DNA from: Bradyrhizobium sp. CCBAU 53340
GTDB lineage: Bacteria; Pseudomonadota; Alphaproteobacteria; Rhizobiales; Xanthobacteraceae
Assembly (NCBI RefSeq): GCF_015291645.1
Contig: NZ_CP030055.1
Coordinates: forward strand, 6,138,001-6,202,000
Direction: 5' to 3'
DNA length: 64,000 bases
Position 1 is the stretch's first letter; each line of letters starts with the position of its first letter. The position numbers and the translations under genes are program-made. This document shows, piece after piece, positions 1-9,962 of the stretch. The notes under the pieces were generated by a model. That model had not been told where the DNA came from, searched no databases, and worked only from the letters and a program-made list of their open reading frames with translations.

Positions 1-315
1 CGGTTCGACCACCGCCGGATCCTCGCCACGGCGATCGCCAGGCTGCGCGCAAAGCTGAAGTATCGTCCTGTGGTATTTGAACTTTTGCCCGCCGAGTTCA
101 CACTCACTGAGTTGCAGTATACGGTGGAGGCGATCTCCGGCCGGCACCTGCACAAGCAGAATTTTCGCCGTCTGGTCGAAACCGAAGCGCTGGTCGAACC
201 GACCGGCGTGATGTCGACACAGACGGGCGGGAGACCGGCGGCACTCTATCGCTTTCGCCGCGACGTGCTCCAGGAACGGCCGGCGCCGGGCTTGCGCGTA
301 CGCTCCCGGCGCTAG
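1..315 (+). CDS. nadQ: NUDIX/winged-helix NAD regulator, NadQ/NrtR-like (C-terminal part)
   Basis: Only the last 104 codons are in the window; the frame is open to base 1, so the gene starts to the left. The visible part contains FDHRRILATAI, then ELLPAEFTLTELQ and HLHKQNFRRLV, ending with a GGRPAALYRFRR segment. This is the layout of the C-terminal winged helix that follows a NUDIX-like domain in NrtR-type and alphaproteobacterial NadQ (COG4111) regulators, which control NAD synthesis genes. The assignment to NadQ rather than a generic NUDIX-HTH protein rests on family resemblance recalled without a search. It is supported by a nadABC operon with paired palindromes about 11 kb downstream in the same window. 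The effector domain is outside the window. Confidence 0.7.
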   Translation, partial: RFDHRRILATAIARLRAKLKYRPVVFELLPAEFTLTELQYTVEAISGRHLHKQNFRRLVETEALVEPTGVMSTQTGGRPAALYRFRRDVLQERPAPGLRVRSRR

Positions 316-363
316 ATCAAAGATTGCGGTCGGCCCCTGCCTGCCGATTTGCCAGGAGGCCCC

Positions 364-3081
364 ATGTTCGACGCCCCGTTCGACGTCTTTGCAGTGATCT
401 TTGCGATCGTCGCGTTCCTGATCGCGCTGAAGGCGTCGAACCAGACGACCGAGCTGCGCCGGCGCCTGGGCTCGCTGGAGGCCGCGCTGCAGGCGCAGCG
501 ACAGGTCCGACCACCCCCGCCGCTGCCTGTGCAGGAGCAGGTGAGCACGCCCGCAACAGAGCCGCCGCCGCTTGTGCCCGAGCCCGAGGCAGAGGTCGCC
601 GCACTGCCGCCGACCGTCACCGAAGAAGCTTCACCGCCCCCGCTGGAAGCGACCACCGAAGCAAGCACCTCAGCCGAGGCGCCGCCGCTACCGTTGCCCG
701 CGCCTGCCCCCGGTTTCGAGGAAAGGCTCGGCACGCGCTGGGTGGTGTGGATCGGCGGCCTTGCGCTCGCGCTCGGCGGCTTCTTCATGGTGCGCTATTC
801 GATCGAGGCCGGCCTTCTCGGCCCCGGCGTGCGCGTGTTCCTCGGCGGCCTGTTCGCGGCCGCGCTGCTGGGCGCCGGCGAGTGGACGCGGCGCAAGGAG
901 AGCATCTCGAGCATTGCAGCGCTGCCGATCGCCAACATTCCCGCGATCCTCACCGCGGCTGGAACAGCGGTCGCGTTCGCAACCGTGTATGCGGCCTACG
1001 CGCTCTATGGCTTCCTCGTGCCCGCCACCGCCTTCGTGCTGCTCGGCATCGTCGCGATGGGCACGCTCGCGGCAGCATTGCTGCACGGGCCGGCGCTCGC
1101 CGGCCTTGGCGTGGTCGGCGCCTTCGCGACGCCGGTGCTCGTCTCCAGCGGCAAGCCGGACTATTGGGCGCTTTATGTCTATCTCGCCATCGTGACCGCC
1201 GCGAGCTTTGGTCTCGCCCGCATCAGACTGTGGCGCTGGCTCGCGGTCACGTCCATCGTCTTCGCCGTGCTCTGGATCTTCCCGGGACTCGATACCGGTG
1301 ACCTGCACGTCGCGCCGCATGCGTTCCATGTGATATCAGGCTTCGTGCTGGCCGCACTGCTCGTGGTCTGCGGCTTCATGTTCGGCCCTGATATCGAGGA
1401 CGGACAGATTGAGCCGGTCTCGTCGAGCGCGCTCGGCGCCTATCTGTTCGGCGCGATGCTGATCGTATTGTCGAGCGCGCATGCCGATCTTTCGCTGATT
1501 GCCTTCACCCTGCTTGTTGCGGCGACGCTGTTCGTCGCCTGGCGCGCGGACGCCGCGGTTGGCGCGCTGGGTGCTGCTGCCGCAACCGTGTTCATCGTGT
1601 TCGCCGAATGGGCCGTCCGCGCCAATCCTGATATGCTGGTGCTGCCGGGCGGCCCGATGCCGGGCATCACGCCGACCGCGATCGATAGCGCCGTGACGCA
1701 GCACCTTGTAATGGCCGCGATCTTTGCTGCCGGCTTCGGCACCGCCGGCTTCTTCGCGCAAGGACGCTCGCATTCGGCGATCATGCCCGTGGTGTGGTCG
1801 GCAGCAGGTGTCGCGACGCCAATCGCGATCCTCATCGCGCTCTACGCCCGCATTGCCCATCTCGACCGGTCGATCCCGTTCGCGATTCTCGCCGTGCTGC
1901 TCGCCGCCGCCTTTGGCTTTGCGACGGAAACACTGACCCGCCGCGAAACCCGGCCGGGCCTTGCGATCTCGACGGCGCTGTTTGCGACCGGCACGCTCGG
2001 CGCGCTGGCGCTGGCGCTGACCTTCGCGCTGGAGAAGGGCTGGCTGACCATCGCGCTGGCGCTGATGTCGCTCGGCACCGCCTGGATCGCGCTGCAGCGG
2101 CCGATCCCATTCCTCCGCTGGCTTGCCGCGATCTTCGCCGGCATCGTCACCGCGCGCATCCTCTATGATCCGCGCATCGTCGGCGATGCCGTCGGCACCA
2201 CGCCGATTCTGAACTGGCTGCTGTGGGGCTATGGCGTGCCCGCGGCCTCGTTCTGGGCGGCGAGCCACTTCCTGCGCCGCAGGGGCGACGATGCGCCGCT
2301 GCGCATGGTGGAATCCGCCGCGATCCTGTTCACCGCGCTGCTCGCCTTCATGGAGGTCCGCCATTTCGCAACCGGCGGCGATATGATCGCATCGCCCTCA
2401 CTGCTCGAAGCCGCGCTGCAGGTCTGCGTGGCGCTCGCGATGGCGATCGGATTGGAACGTTTGCGGCTACGCAGCCACAGCATCGTGCACAATGTCGGGG
2501 CGATCGTCCTCACGGCGATCGCCGGGCTCATCAGCGTGTTCGGCCTGCTGATCCTGGAGAACCCGCTGCTGTGGCGCATCGATGTCGGCGGCGTCGTGTT
2601 CAACCTGTTGCTGCTCGGCTACGCGCTGCCGGCTGTGCTGATGCTGCTGCTCGCCTACGCCGTAGCCGGCGAGCGCGGCAAGGTCTACGCGAATACGATC
2701 GCGGGCGCGGCTCTCGTGTTTGCGCTGGCTTACGTCACGCTGGAGATCCGCCGCTTCTATCACGGCCCGTTCCTCACCAGCGGCGAGACCACGGGGGCGG
2801 AGCAATACACTTATTCGATCGGCTGGCTCGCTTTCGGCGTCGTGCTGCTCGGCACCGGCATTCTCGTCGGCTCCGAGCGGGCCCGGCTGGCCTCTGCCGC
2901 CGTGATCGCATTGACGATCCTGAAGGCCTTCGTGATCGACATGTCGACCCTGACAGGCGTCTATCGGGCGCTGTCGTTCATGGGCCTCGGCATCGTACTG
3001 GTCGCGATCGGCTGGCTCTACCAGCGCATCCTGTTCCGGCGGCATGTCACGCCACCGCCGGCTCCGCAGACGGGCAGTTGA
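364..3081 (+). CDS. DUF2339 family giant polytopic membrane protein
   Basis: A 905-residue protein. An N-terminal hydrophobic segment (about residues 5-25) is followed by a short coiled coil (TTELRRRLGSLEAALQAQ). A Pro/Glu/Ala-rich linker runs to about residue 115, then comes the GTRWVVWIGGLALALGGFF stretch that marks DUF2339. The rest is a near-continuous series of membrane helices, of the order of two dozen by eye. The biochemical role of the family is unknown. Start: the ATG at 364 has an AGGAGG just upstream (354-359); an in-frame TTG at 349 is less convincing. The gene converges tightly with the chemoreceptor gene that follows, with three bases between the stops. Confidence 0.9.
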   Translation: MFDAPFDVFAVIFAIVAFLIALKASNQTTELRRRLGSLEAALQAQRQVRPPPPLPVQEQVSTPATEPPPLVPEPEAEVAALPPTVTEEASPPPLEATTEASTSAEAPPLPLPAPAPGFEERLGTRWVVWIGGLALALGGFFMVRYSIEAGLLGPGVRVFLGGLFAAALLGAGEWTRRKESISSIAALPIANIPAILTAAGTAVAFATVYAAYALYGFLVPATAFVLLGIVAMGTLAAALLHGPALAGLGVVGAFATPVLVSSGKPDYWALYVYLAIVTAASFGLARIRLWRWLAVTSIVFAVLWIFPGLDTGDLHVAPHAFHVISGFVLAALLVVCGFMFGPDIEDGQIEPVSSSALGAYLFGAMLIVLSSAHADLSLIAFTLLVAATLFVAWRADAAVGALGAAAATVFIVFAEWAVRANPDMLVLPGGPMPGITPTAIDSAVTQHLVMAAIFAAGFGTAGFFAQGRSHSAIMPVVWSAAGVATPIAILIALYARIAHLDRSIPFAILAVLLAAAFGFATETLTRRETRPGLAISTALFATGTLGALALALTFALEKGWLTIALALMSLGTAWIALQRPIPFLRWLAAIFAGIVTARILYDPRIVGDAVGTTPILNWLLWGYGVPAASFWAASHFLRRRGDDAPLRMVESAAILFTALLAFMEVRHFATGGDMIASPSLLEAALQVCVALAMAIGLERLRLRSHSIVHNVGAIVLTAIAGLISVFGLLILENPLLWRIDVGGVVFNLLLLGYALPAVLMLLLAYAVAGERGKVYANTIAGAALVFALAYVTLEIRRFYHGPFLTSGETTGAEQYTYSIGWLAFGVVLLGTGILVGSERARLASAAVIALTILKAFVIDMSTLTGVYRALSFMGLGIVLVAIGWLYQRILFRRHVTPPPAPQTGS

Positions 3082-3084
3082 CCA

Positions 3085-4773
3085 TCAGGCCGCGCGGACC
3101 GATTCCAGGAATTGCGCGACCTCGACCTTGAGGCGCGTGCTGTCGGTCGCCAGCGATTTCGCCGCCGAGAGCACCTCACCCGAGGCCTCGCCGGTCTCGA
3201 TCGCACCGCGTTGCACGTCGGTGATGTTCGAGGAGACCTCCTGGGTGCCGACCGAGGCCTGCTGGACGTTGCGGGAGATCTCCTGCGTCGCCGCGCCCTG
3301 CTCCTCGACTGCGGCGGCAATCGCCGCCGATACCTCGGACAACCGTTCGATGGTGCCGCCGATCTCCTGGATGGCACTGACGGATTCCTGCGTTGCGGCC
3401 TGGATGCCCGAGACCTGCGCCCCGATCTCGCCGGTCGCCTTCGCGGTCTGCTCGGCCAGCGCCTTGACTTCGGACGCGACCACCGCGAAGCCGCGGCCGG
3501 CTTCGCCGGCGCGCGCCGCCTCGATGGTCGCGTTCAGCGCCAGCAGATTGGTCTGGCCCGCGATGCTGTTGATGAGCTCGACGACATCGCCGATGCGAGC
3601 GGCGGCCTGCGACAACTCGTTGACGCGCGCGTTGGTCCGCGTTGCCTGTTCCACGGCCTCCGCCGCCATCCGTGCGGAGTCCTGCACCCGTCGGCTGATC
3701 TCGGTGATCGAGGAGGACAGTTCCTCCGAAGCGGATGCCACAGCCTGCACGTTGGTGGATGCCTCTTCGGAAGCTGCGGCCACGACGGTCGCCAGCTCTT
3801 GTCCGCGCCGCGCCGTGTTGGTCAGCGTCGATGCGGAGGCCTCGAGCTCGGTCGAAGCCGACGACACGGTCCCAACGACCTCGCCGATCATCGCTTCGAA
3901 CCTGCGGGTGATGGCATCGACGCGGCGGCCGCGTTCGATCTTGGCTTCAGCGTCGGCTGCGGCGGCCTCGTCGGCGGCCTTCTTGGCGATCAGCGCCTCC
4001 TTAAAGATCTGGAGGGCATCGGCCATCGATCCGATCTCGGTCTTCTCGCCACGATGGGGCACCTCGGCCGAGAGATCGCCCTCGCCGAGCGACTGCATCG
4101 GCTTGATGATGGACGCAATACCGCGCGAGACGTCGCGGACGAGATAGTAGGCAGCGCCAATCGCGATCACCACCGAAAGAACGATGATGCCAACCAGCAC
4201 GCGGAAGATGGTGGCGTAGCTGTCAGCGGCCTGCTTCGTTTCCAGCTCGGCGCCGTGGTTGTTCAGTTCGATGCCCTTCTGGAGCAAGGGATCCGCCGCT
4301 TGGGCCATCTTCGCGACTTTGGTCTGTAACATCTCGTTGGCCTCGGTCGGGAACTTGCCGGGGCTCTTGCGCGACAGCGCCATCGTCTCCTGAACCCCGA
4401 TCAGGTATTCCGCCCACGCCTTGGTCCACTGTTCGTAGATCGAGCGCTCCTCTGGCGAGGTGATCAGGCCTTCATAGCTCTTGCGGGTCTTCTCAATGCG
4501 CTCGCGCAGCGGAGCCATGCGCTTCTCCGCGGCGTCCTTGCCCTCAATGCTCTCCTGCATCAGGTGTAGACGAAGGACAACGCGCAGTTCGTTGATGTCG
4601 GCGCGCATCGAGCCGAGCGCGCGCACGCTCGGCAGCCAGCTCTCGGCGATCTCGACAGTATGGGAATTGATGTTCTGCATCGTGCCGATCGCCACGACGC
4701 CGACACCGGCGAGCGAGAGCACGAGGACCGACAGCACGGTTAGAAGTTTGAAGACGATCGACAACTTCGACAT
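3085..4773 (-). CDS. methyl-accepting chemotaxis protein (4-helix-bundle sensor, HAMP)
   Basis: A 562-residue chemoreceptor. TM1 lies at about residues 6-28. A helical periplasmic sensor of about 160 residues resembles 4HB_MCP. TM2 lies at about 186-210, then a HAMP linker ([17 protein letters not shown]) and a long signalling coiled coil. The coil carries the conserved receptor tip ([19 protein letters not shown], then [17 protein letters not shown]), which contacts CheA and CheW. There is no C-terminal NWETF-type pentapeptide; the protein ends FLESVRAA, like its neighbours. The ATG at 4773 is preferred over an upstream start at 4890, which would add 39 residues with no family resemblance. 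The ligand cannot be inferred. The signalling half is almost the same as in the receptor at 5839-7581. Confidence 0.93.
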   Translation of the reverse strand: MSKLSIVFKLLTVLSVLVLSLAGVGVVAIGTMQNINSHTVEIAESWLPSVRALGSMRADINELRVVLRLHLMQESIEGKDAAEKRMAPLRERIEKTRKSYEGLITSPEERSIYEQWTKAWAEYLIGVQETMALSRKSPGKFPTEANEMLQTKVAKMAQAADPLLQKGIELNNHGAELETKQAADSYATIFRVLVGIIVLSVVIAIGAAYYLVRDVSRGIASIIKPMQSLGEGDLSAEVPHRGEKTEIGSMADALQIFKEALIAKKAADEAAAADAEAKIERGRRVDAITRRFEAMIGEVVGTVSSASTELEASASTLTNTARRGQELATVVAAASEEASTNVQAVASASEELSSSITEISRRVQDSARMAAEAVEQATRTNARVNELSQAAARIGDVVELINSIAGQTNLLALNATIEAARAGEAGRGFAVVASEVKALAEQTAKATGEIGAQVSGIQAATQESVSAIQEIGGTIERLSEVSAAIAAAVEEQGAATQEISRNVQQASVGTQEVSSNITDVQRGAIETGEASGEVLSAAKSLATDSTRLKVEVAQFLESVRAA

Positions 4774-5042
4774 CACGACAAATCCCGATGATACGCACAA
4801 ATCAGCCGCGCCGCGTCCGCTAAGACGGACGGAGGCGGAAATCATTTCCGACAATCCTGGCTGGTTCTTATCCGGTAAGATTGCGCCCATAGTTGCAAAC
4901 AGGCGTTAACAAGAACCTAGAGGAACTACGGATTTGCCGGTCTCTTAGCTTGGCTGCAACCATTCGCTGCAATTGCCCGGGCGTCGCGCAATGGCACGCA
5001 CCAGCACACCGCGCCGCAGCGCAACATTGGCGCAGGCGGCGC

Positions 5043-5643
5043 TCAGGCCGCACGCACCGAATCCAGGAAACGCGCGACCTCGCTCTTCAGCCGGTTGCTC
5101 TCCTGCGACAGCGATTGCGCCGCCGAATGCACCTGCGCCGAGGCCGCCCCGGTCTCGCCCGCGCCGCGCTGGACCTCGCCGATATTCGCCGACACGTCCG
5201 AGGTGCCCTGCGCGGCATGCTGGATGTTGCGGGAGATCTCCCGCGTCGCCGCGCGCGACGAGATCTTCCAGATGCGCCAGCACGGAGCCCTCATGGGCCT
5301 GCTTCGTCTTGTCGGACAGAACGCCCATACCGCCGCCCGTCATCAACCGCTCCATCTCATCGAAATCGCGATTGATCGGGCCGACCAAGTCGGCATGCGC
5401 CTTGGCATAGCTCTCGTTGTGGCGCTGCTCAAAATTCTTCTCGTCGCGACGGGCCTCCAGCATCTCGATCGTGAGCTGCTTGTTGAGGTCGGTGATGGCG
5501 CGAGCGCGGTTGGCAACATCTCGGGAAGCGTCCTGGGAGACAGTGCCCATCTCGTAGATCGCACCGAAGGCGATCAGACCGACGAGGCCGAAGCGTCCGA
5601 TCGCCATGACCTTGTGGGTCAGACGGATGGAAAGGCCCCTCAT
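5043..5643 (-). pseudogene. deleted chemoreceptor (MCP) gene
   Basis: The 5' part, from the ATG at 5643, encodes a membrane anchor and the start of a helical sensor (about 130 residues, through VLAHLEDLVA). The 3' part, in another frame and ending at 5043, encodes only the last 60-odd residues of a receptor signalling domain (REISRNIQHAAQGTSDV to FLDSVRAA). The second membrane helix, HAMP and most of the signalling coil, roughly 300 codons or more, are missing. The junction lies near 5241-5262 and also shifts the frame. Both halves align with the intact receptors on either side, so this is a receptor disabled by internal deletion. A sensor-only protein could still be made from 5643, but it would lack HAMP and the kinase-control tip. 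Confidence 0.85.
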
Positions 5644-5838
5644 GAAGGTGCTCCACAACGCTCAAGACGCAATACAGATGGGCGAATCAGTGCCCCGGAA
5701 TATTGCGGGGATCATGCCTGCGGCGCTTTTCCGGAAGGTTAACCCTGCGTCGTCGTGGTCGCGGCGCCGCAATATGCCGGCGCCATCTCCGCACAATCGC
5801 GCGGCGATGCAGATTCGTGTCTGTCGAGCATATCGCCG

Positions 5839-7581
5839 TCAGGCGGCGCGAACAGTGCCGAGAAACTTGTCGACCTCGAGCTTGAGGCGATTGCTATCGC
5901 CGGACAGCATCTGGGCCGCCGATAGCACTTGCGACGACGCCGAGCCAGTCTCGCTCGCCCCGCGCTGCACCTCGGTGATGTTGGACGACACCTGCTGGGT
6001 ACCCTGGGCAGCCTGCGCCACGTTGCGGGAGATCTCCTGCGTCGCTGCGCCCTGCTCCTCGACGGCAGCGGCAATGGTCGAGGAAATCTCGGACAGTCTT
6101 TCGATGGTGTCGCTGATGTCCTTGATGGCGCCAACCGATTCCTGCGTTGCGGTCTGGATGCCGGCGATTTGCTGACCGATCTCGCCGGTGGCCTTCGCCG
6201 TCTGCTCGGCCAGCGCCTTGACTTCGGAGGCGACGACGGCAAAACCTCTGCCGGCTTCGCCTGCGCGCGCCGCCTCGATCGTGGCGTTGAGCGCCAGGAG
6301 GTTGGTCTGACCCGCAATGGTATTGATCAGCTCGACCACGTCGCCGATGCGCGTCGCGGCCTTGGACAATTCGCTTACGCGCTCGGTGGTGGTGCGGGCC
6401 TGGCCGACCGCCTCGCTCGCCACGCGCGCGGATTCCTGCACCTGACGGCTGATCTCCGTGATCGAGGACGACAGCTCCTCGGTCGCAGAAGCCACCGACT
6501 GCACATTGGTGGAAGCCTCCTCCGAGGCCGCCGCGACCACGGTGGTGAGCCGTTGTGCGCGCTCGGCAGTCGAGGTCAGCGTCGTGGCGGAGGCTTCCAG
6601 TTCGGCCGAAGCCGACGAAACCGTGCCGACGATCTCGCCGACGGCACCTTCGAAGCCGTCGGCGAGCCTGTGCATCTCCAGCTTGCGCTGCTCGGCCGCG
6701 ATCTGATCCTGCCGCATCTTGGCTTCGGCCTCCTCGCGCGCCTTCCGCTCGGACACGATCTTGAATTTCTCGACGGCACCGGCAACCTCGCCGACCTCGT
6801 CCTTGCGGCCTAGTCCGGGCAACACCACGGAGAAGTCGCCCCCGGCGAGCTTCTCCATCGCGACCGTCAGCGCGCGCATGGGCCGTGCAATGCTGAAGAC
6901 GGAGAAGATGCACGCACCGATCAGGAGCAACGCGACCAGCACGCCCGTGACGAACGACGTCTGCGCGACCGAGGCGGCTTCTGCTTCCGCCGCGGCTCGA
7001 GCATTGGCGCTACTCTGCTTGGCAAAATTGATGATCTGGTCAGCCAGCACGGAGATCTCTTCGTTGATCGGCGCCAGCGTTTCCTTGCGGATACGATCGA
7101 CCTCGGCGCTCAGCTTGGCGAATTGCGCGGCCGCTTCGCCGTCCTTCTTGCCGTCGATCGCCAGCTCCTGCTTGCGGATTGCCTCGATCTGCTGTTCGCC
7201 CTTGCCGAAATTGCCGACGAGCTCGGTCAGGCGATCGATCCGCTTGCGGTTTTCCGCCGAGCGCGAGAGCTTGGCCATTTCGGCCGCGAACTGCAGCGCC
7301 GCAGTGCGGCGATCGTTGAAAAAGGTGGCGGCCTTCTGCATCTCGGCCGGCGATGATGATGTCAGAATGTCGCGAATGCCGATCTGCATCCCGCGCACCG
7401 ACGCCTTCGCTTCGGCGGCATTTTGCGCAATCGTCTGCTGTCCCGCTGCTCCGTTGCCGAGCTTCTGGACCTCGGCACCTCCGCGCATCTGGAGGACGAT
7501 CATCAGCGCCACGAGACAGATGGTGAGCGCCGAGGTGACGGCGAGCTTGGTGCCAATTCGCAGATTCTGGATGAACATCAT
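5839..7581 (-). CDS. methyl-accepting chemotaxis protein
   Basis: A 580-residue chemoreceptor. TM1 is at about residues 8-30. A mostly helical periplasmic sensor is rich in Lys/Glu/Ala, unlike that of the receptor at 3085-4773. TM2 is [18 protein letters not shown], followed by HAMP ([19 protein letters not shown]) and the cytoplasmic signalling coil with the conserved tip ([13 protein letters not shown]). It ends FLGTVRAA with no CheR-docking pentapeptide. The start at 7581 has GGGGA eight bases upstream, and an adjacent in-frame ATG at 7578 is possible. It is the third of three tandem receptor loci transcribed the same way. No che genes are in the window, so the signalling partners are encoded elsewhere. 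Confidence 0.93.
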   Translation of the reverse strand: MMFIQNLRIGTKLAVTSALTICLVALMIVLQMRGGAEVQKLGNGAAGQQTIAQNAAEAKASVRGMQIGIRDILTSSSPAEMQKAATFFNDRRTAALQFAAEMAKLSRSAENRKRIDRLTELVGNFGKGEQQIEAIRKQELAIDGKKDGEAAAQFAKLSAEVDRIRKETLAPINEEISVLADQIINFAKQSSANARAAAEAEAASVAQTSFVTGVLVALLLIGACIFSVFSIARPMRALTVAMEKLAGGDFSVVLPGLGRKDEVGEVAGAVEKFKIVSERKAREEAEAKMRQDQIAAEQRKLEMHRLADGFEGAVGEIVGTVSSASAELEASATTLTSTAERAQRLTTVVAAASEEASTNVQSVASATEELSSSITEISRQVQESARVASEAVGQARTTTERVSELSKAATRIGDVVELINTIAGQTNLLALNATIEAARAGEAGRGFAVVASEVKALAEQTAKATGEIGQQIAGIQTATQESVGAIKDISDTIERLSEISSTIAAAVEEQGAATQEISRNVAQAAQGTQQVSSNITEVQRGASETGSASSQVLSAAQMLSGDSNRLKLEVDKFLGTVRAA

Positions 7582-7782
7582 TGCAGTATTCCCCGGATAC
7601 GCATTGCCGCGCCAAAGCACGTCAAGATCCTGGGAAAGCTAATCCGCAGGTACCTCATTAAGGTTAAACGCCTGCGCTCGCGCGTCGGTAGAAATACGGA
7701 CAATGCTGCCGGGATCGCCGAATTTGCACAGCTCTCGCGTGCAAGGAATTGCCGTTTCGCGGATCTGCTGAGAACGTCTTCG

Positions 7783-8049
7783 TTAACGCTGGTCCGCCTT
7801 GGCGTTCGTGTCAGTGCAGCACAGGGCCTCGCCGACCAGGCTGATGCGAAACACCGGCTCCTTGCTCTCGTCGAGCAGCTCCATGCTCCACTTCGCGTTC
7901 GGCTTCAGATTGCGCGCGATGCTCCCGAGCAGATTGGCACAGACCTCTGTCATCTCGGTCCAGGCCGCGATGCGATCCTCGAATTCGTACGGCTGATCGG
8001 CGGCGCCGGAATAGCGACCAGAGCTGATGCGGAAGAAATACAGCGACAT
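7783..8049 (-). CDS. DUF6894 family small protein
   Basis: An 88-residue protein starting MSLYFFRISSGRYSGAADQ, with a PYEFEDRIAAWTEMTEVC segment and a C-terminal strand-rich part (WSMELLDESKEPVFRISL). This is the plan of the short DUF6894 proteins, which are numerous in Bradyrhizobium and of unknown function. No membrane segment or signal peptide is visible. It stands alone between the chemoreceptors and a secreted protein, all on the minus strand but with gaps of about 200 bp, so it is not clearly part of an operon. Confidence 0.75.
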   Translation of the reverse strand: MSLYFFRISSGRYSGAADQPYEFEDRIAAWTEMTEVCANLLGSIARNLKPNAKWSMELLDESKEPVFRISLVGEALCCTDTNAKADQR

Positions 8050-8214
8050 CGTTGAACCCTTGCGTAGGGCCGCCCCCCGGCCGTCACGCAGGCTGGGGCG
8101 CCAGTCGCTACCAAGGCATAAAAACCGCAGGCCGTATGACTACGGCGCCGCGGCTTCGCCGTGCGATGCGTTCGTCAAGGACGGGTAAATTGGGCGCGCA
8201 GTTGCTGCTGCACG

Positions 8215-8820
8215 TCACTCGGTCGAGCGGCGCAATTCCAGCGGGCTTTCGTTCTTCGCCGGCTCGGACTTCGCTCCCGACTTCACAGGCTCGATCCGGC
8301 TGCTCTCGACCCGCGGCGTCTCGACGCGCGCGGCGACTTCGGTGCTCGGGGCATTGATCGAACCGGTCTGCTCGGGCGCCCGCAGCGAGCGGGGGCGCGC
8401 AACCGCGCGCGCCATCAGCATCTGGTTGCCGCCCTGGTGATGGAAGTCGCAATAGGCGAAGCCCATGCCGGACACCGAGCCGCGGAAGCTGCGATCGTCG
8501 GTCTTTTCCAGGTTGAAACAAGGCTCGAACGGAATGCCCTTGATCGAGGCGCAGACGCTCTGGCCGCGGATCTGGAGCGTGTTGCCGGGCAGGCGGAGAT
8601 GGCGCACGGGGCCTGAGCCGGAGAATTGCACCGCGCCGGCGGCGCCGAGATCGTCGAGGATCCGGCCTGCACCGCGGGTGCCGTCGAAACAGGTGAAGGC
8701 GAACACTTTGCCGGCGACGAAGCGTCTTGCCTCATCCGCGTTCATACTGCCAGCCAAGGCGACGGCCGGCGCAAACGTCACGACTGCCGTGACAGCCCCC
8801 AACACAATACGCGCAAGCAT
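8215..8820 (-). CDS. hypothetical secreted protein
   Basis: A 201-residue protein with a clear signal peptide (MLARIVLGAVTAVV to about Ala24, cleaved near VALAGS). The mature part begins MNADEARRFVAGKVFAFTCFDG and has four cysteines in its first 110 residues (TCFDG, VCASI, PCFNL, YCDFH), which could pair in the periplasm. The last 70 residues are Pro/Arg/Glu/Ser-rich and probably disordered. Start: the ATG at 8820 has GGAG six bases upstream; an in-frame TTG at 8826 is less likely. I do not recognise the family. A conserved rhizobial periplasmic protein that recognises or modifies a small ligand would fit, but nothing shows it. Confidence 0.7.
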   Translation of the reverse strand: MLARIVLGAVTAVVTFAPAVALAGSMNADEARRFVAGKVFAFTCFDGTRGAGRILDDLGAAGAVQFSGSGPVRHLRLPGNTLQIRGQSVCASIKGIPFEPCFNLEKTDDRSFRGSVSGMGFAYCDFHHQGGNQMLMARAVARPRSLRAPEQTGSINAPSTEVAARVETPRVESSRIEPVKSGAKSEPAKNESPLELRRSTE

Positions 8821-8933
8821 GCTCAACTCCGAACTAACCCCCGCAGCGGGCGATGCCTTATCTCTTTACCCGCTGCTTACCATACTAACCATGGCGACAT
8901 TGAAGCAGCTTGGTTGGTAAAGTCTGAACGCCG

Positions 8934-9920
8934 TTAGACAATTTTTACTACGATGCGGCCGCGGACCTGGCCGGCCAGGATTTTCGCGCCCCATTCCGGA
9001 ACTTCGCCGAGTGGAATTTCCGTAGTAATTTCAGATAGTTTTGTCCGATCAAGGTCGGAGGCGAGGCGCTGCCAGGCGGCTTTTCGCGGTGGAAGCGGGC
9101 ACATCACGGAATCGATGCCGAGAAGGCACACTCCGCGCAAAATGAAGGGTGCGACGGAAGACGGCAGGTCCATGCCGGCCGCGAGACCGCACGCGGCGAT
9201 GGCGCCGCCGTACTTGGTCATCGACAGGAGATTCGCAAGCGTGGTCGAGCCGACGCTGTCGACGCCGCCCGCCCAGCGCTCTTTAGCAAGGGGCTTTGCT
9301 GGGCCCGACAACTCGTTGCGGTCGATCACCTCGGCTGCGCCAAGGCTCTTCAGGTAATCGGCCTCGGAGGCGCGGCCAGTCGAGGCGATGACGTGGTAGC
9401 CGAGCCGGGACAGAACGGCGATGGCGACCGAGCCGACGCCGCCGGCCGCGCCGGTCACGACCACCGGGCCGCTCTTCGGCGACAGGCCGTGCTTCTCCAG
9501 CGCCAGCACCGAGAGCATCGCGGTGAAGCCGGCGGTGCCGATCGCCATGGCATCACGCGCCGACAGGCCCTGCGGCAGGGCGACCAGCCAGTCACCCTTC
9601 ACCCGCGCCTTCTCGGCATAGGCGCCGAGATGGGTCTCGCCCATGCCCCAGCCGGTGCAGACGACCTTGTCACCCGCCTTCCACGCGGGATGGGAGGATT
9701 GCTCGACCATACCGGCGAAATCGATACCGGCGATCATCGGGAAGCGGCGCACCACCGGCGCCTTGCCTGTCAGCGCGAGGCCGTCCTTGTAGTTCAGCGT
9801 CGAATATTCCACGCGGACGGTGACGTCGCCCTCCATCAGCTCGGCTTCGTCGAACTGCGTGAGCTGCGCGGTGGTGCCCTTGTCCGCCTTGTCGATCCTG
9901 ATCGCCTTGAATGTGGCCAC
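8934..9920 (-). CDS. acuI: acrylyl-CoA reductase-type MDR oxidoreductase (AcuI/YhdH)
   Basis: A 328-residue zinc-free medium-chain dehydrogenase. The N-terminal GroES-like half carries the YHD motif [17 protein letters not shown] and the segment [14 protein letters not shown]. The Rossmann half carries [18 protein letters not shown] for NADPH. Length and motifs match the AcuI/YhdH family, which reduces acrylyl-CoA to propionyl-CoA and detoxifies reactive enoyl-CoAs in the cytoplasm. Cysteines typical of zinc-binding alcohol dehydrogenases are absent, as expected. It sits alone between a secreted protein and an MFS gene on the same strand; 42 bp separate it from the MFS stop, so co-transcription downstream of that gene is possible. 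The exact substrate is inferred from the family. Confidence 0.85.
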   Translation of the reverse strand: MATFKAIRIDKADKGTTAQLTQFDEAELMEGDVTVRVEYSTLNYKDGLALTGKAPVVRRFPMIAGIDFAGMVEQSSHPAWKAGDKVVCTGWGMGETHLGAYAEKARVKGDWLVALPQGLSARDAMAIGTAGFTAMLSVLALEKHGLSPKSGPVVVTGAAGGVGSVAIAVLSRLGYHVIASTGRASEADYLKSLGAAEVIDRNELSGPAKPLAKERWAGGVDSVGSTTLANLLSMTKYGGAIAACGLAAGMDLPSSVAPFILRGVCLLGIDSVMCPLPPRKAAWQRLASDLDRTKLSEITTEIPLGEVPEWGAKILAGQVRGRIVVKIV

Positions 9921-9962
9921 GGCTTGAACTCCCTGACTTGTTTGACCGGGATGTTTAGCCGA

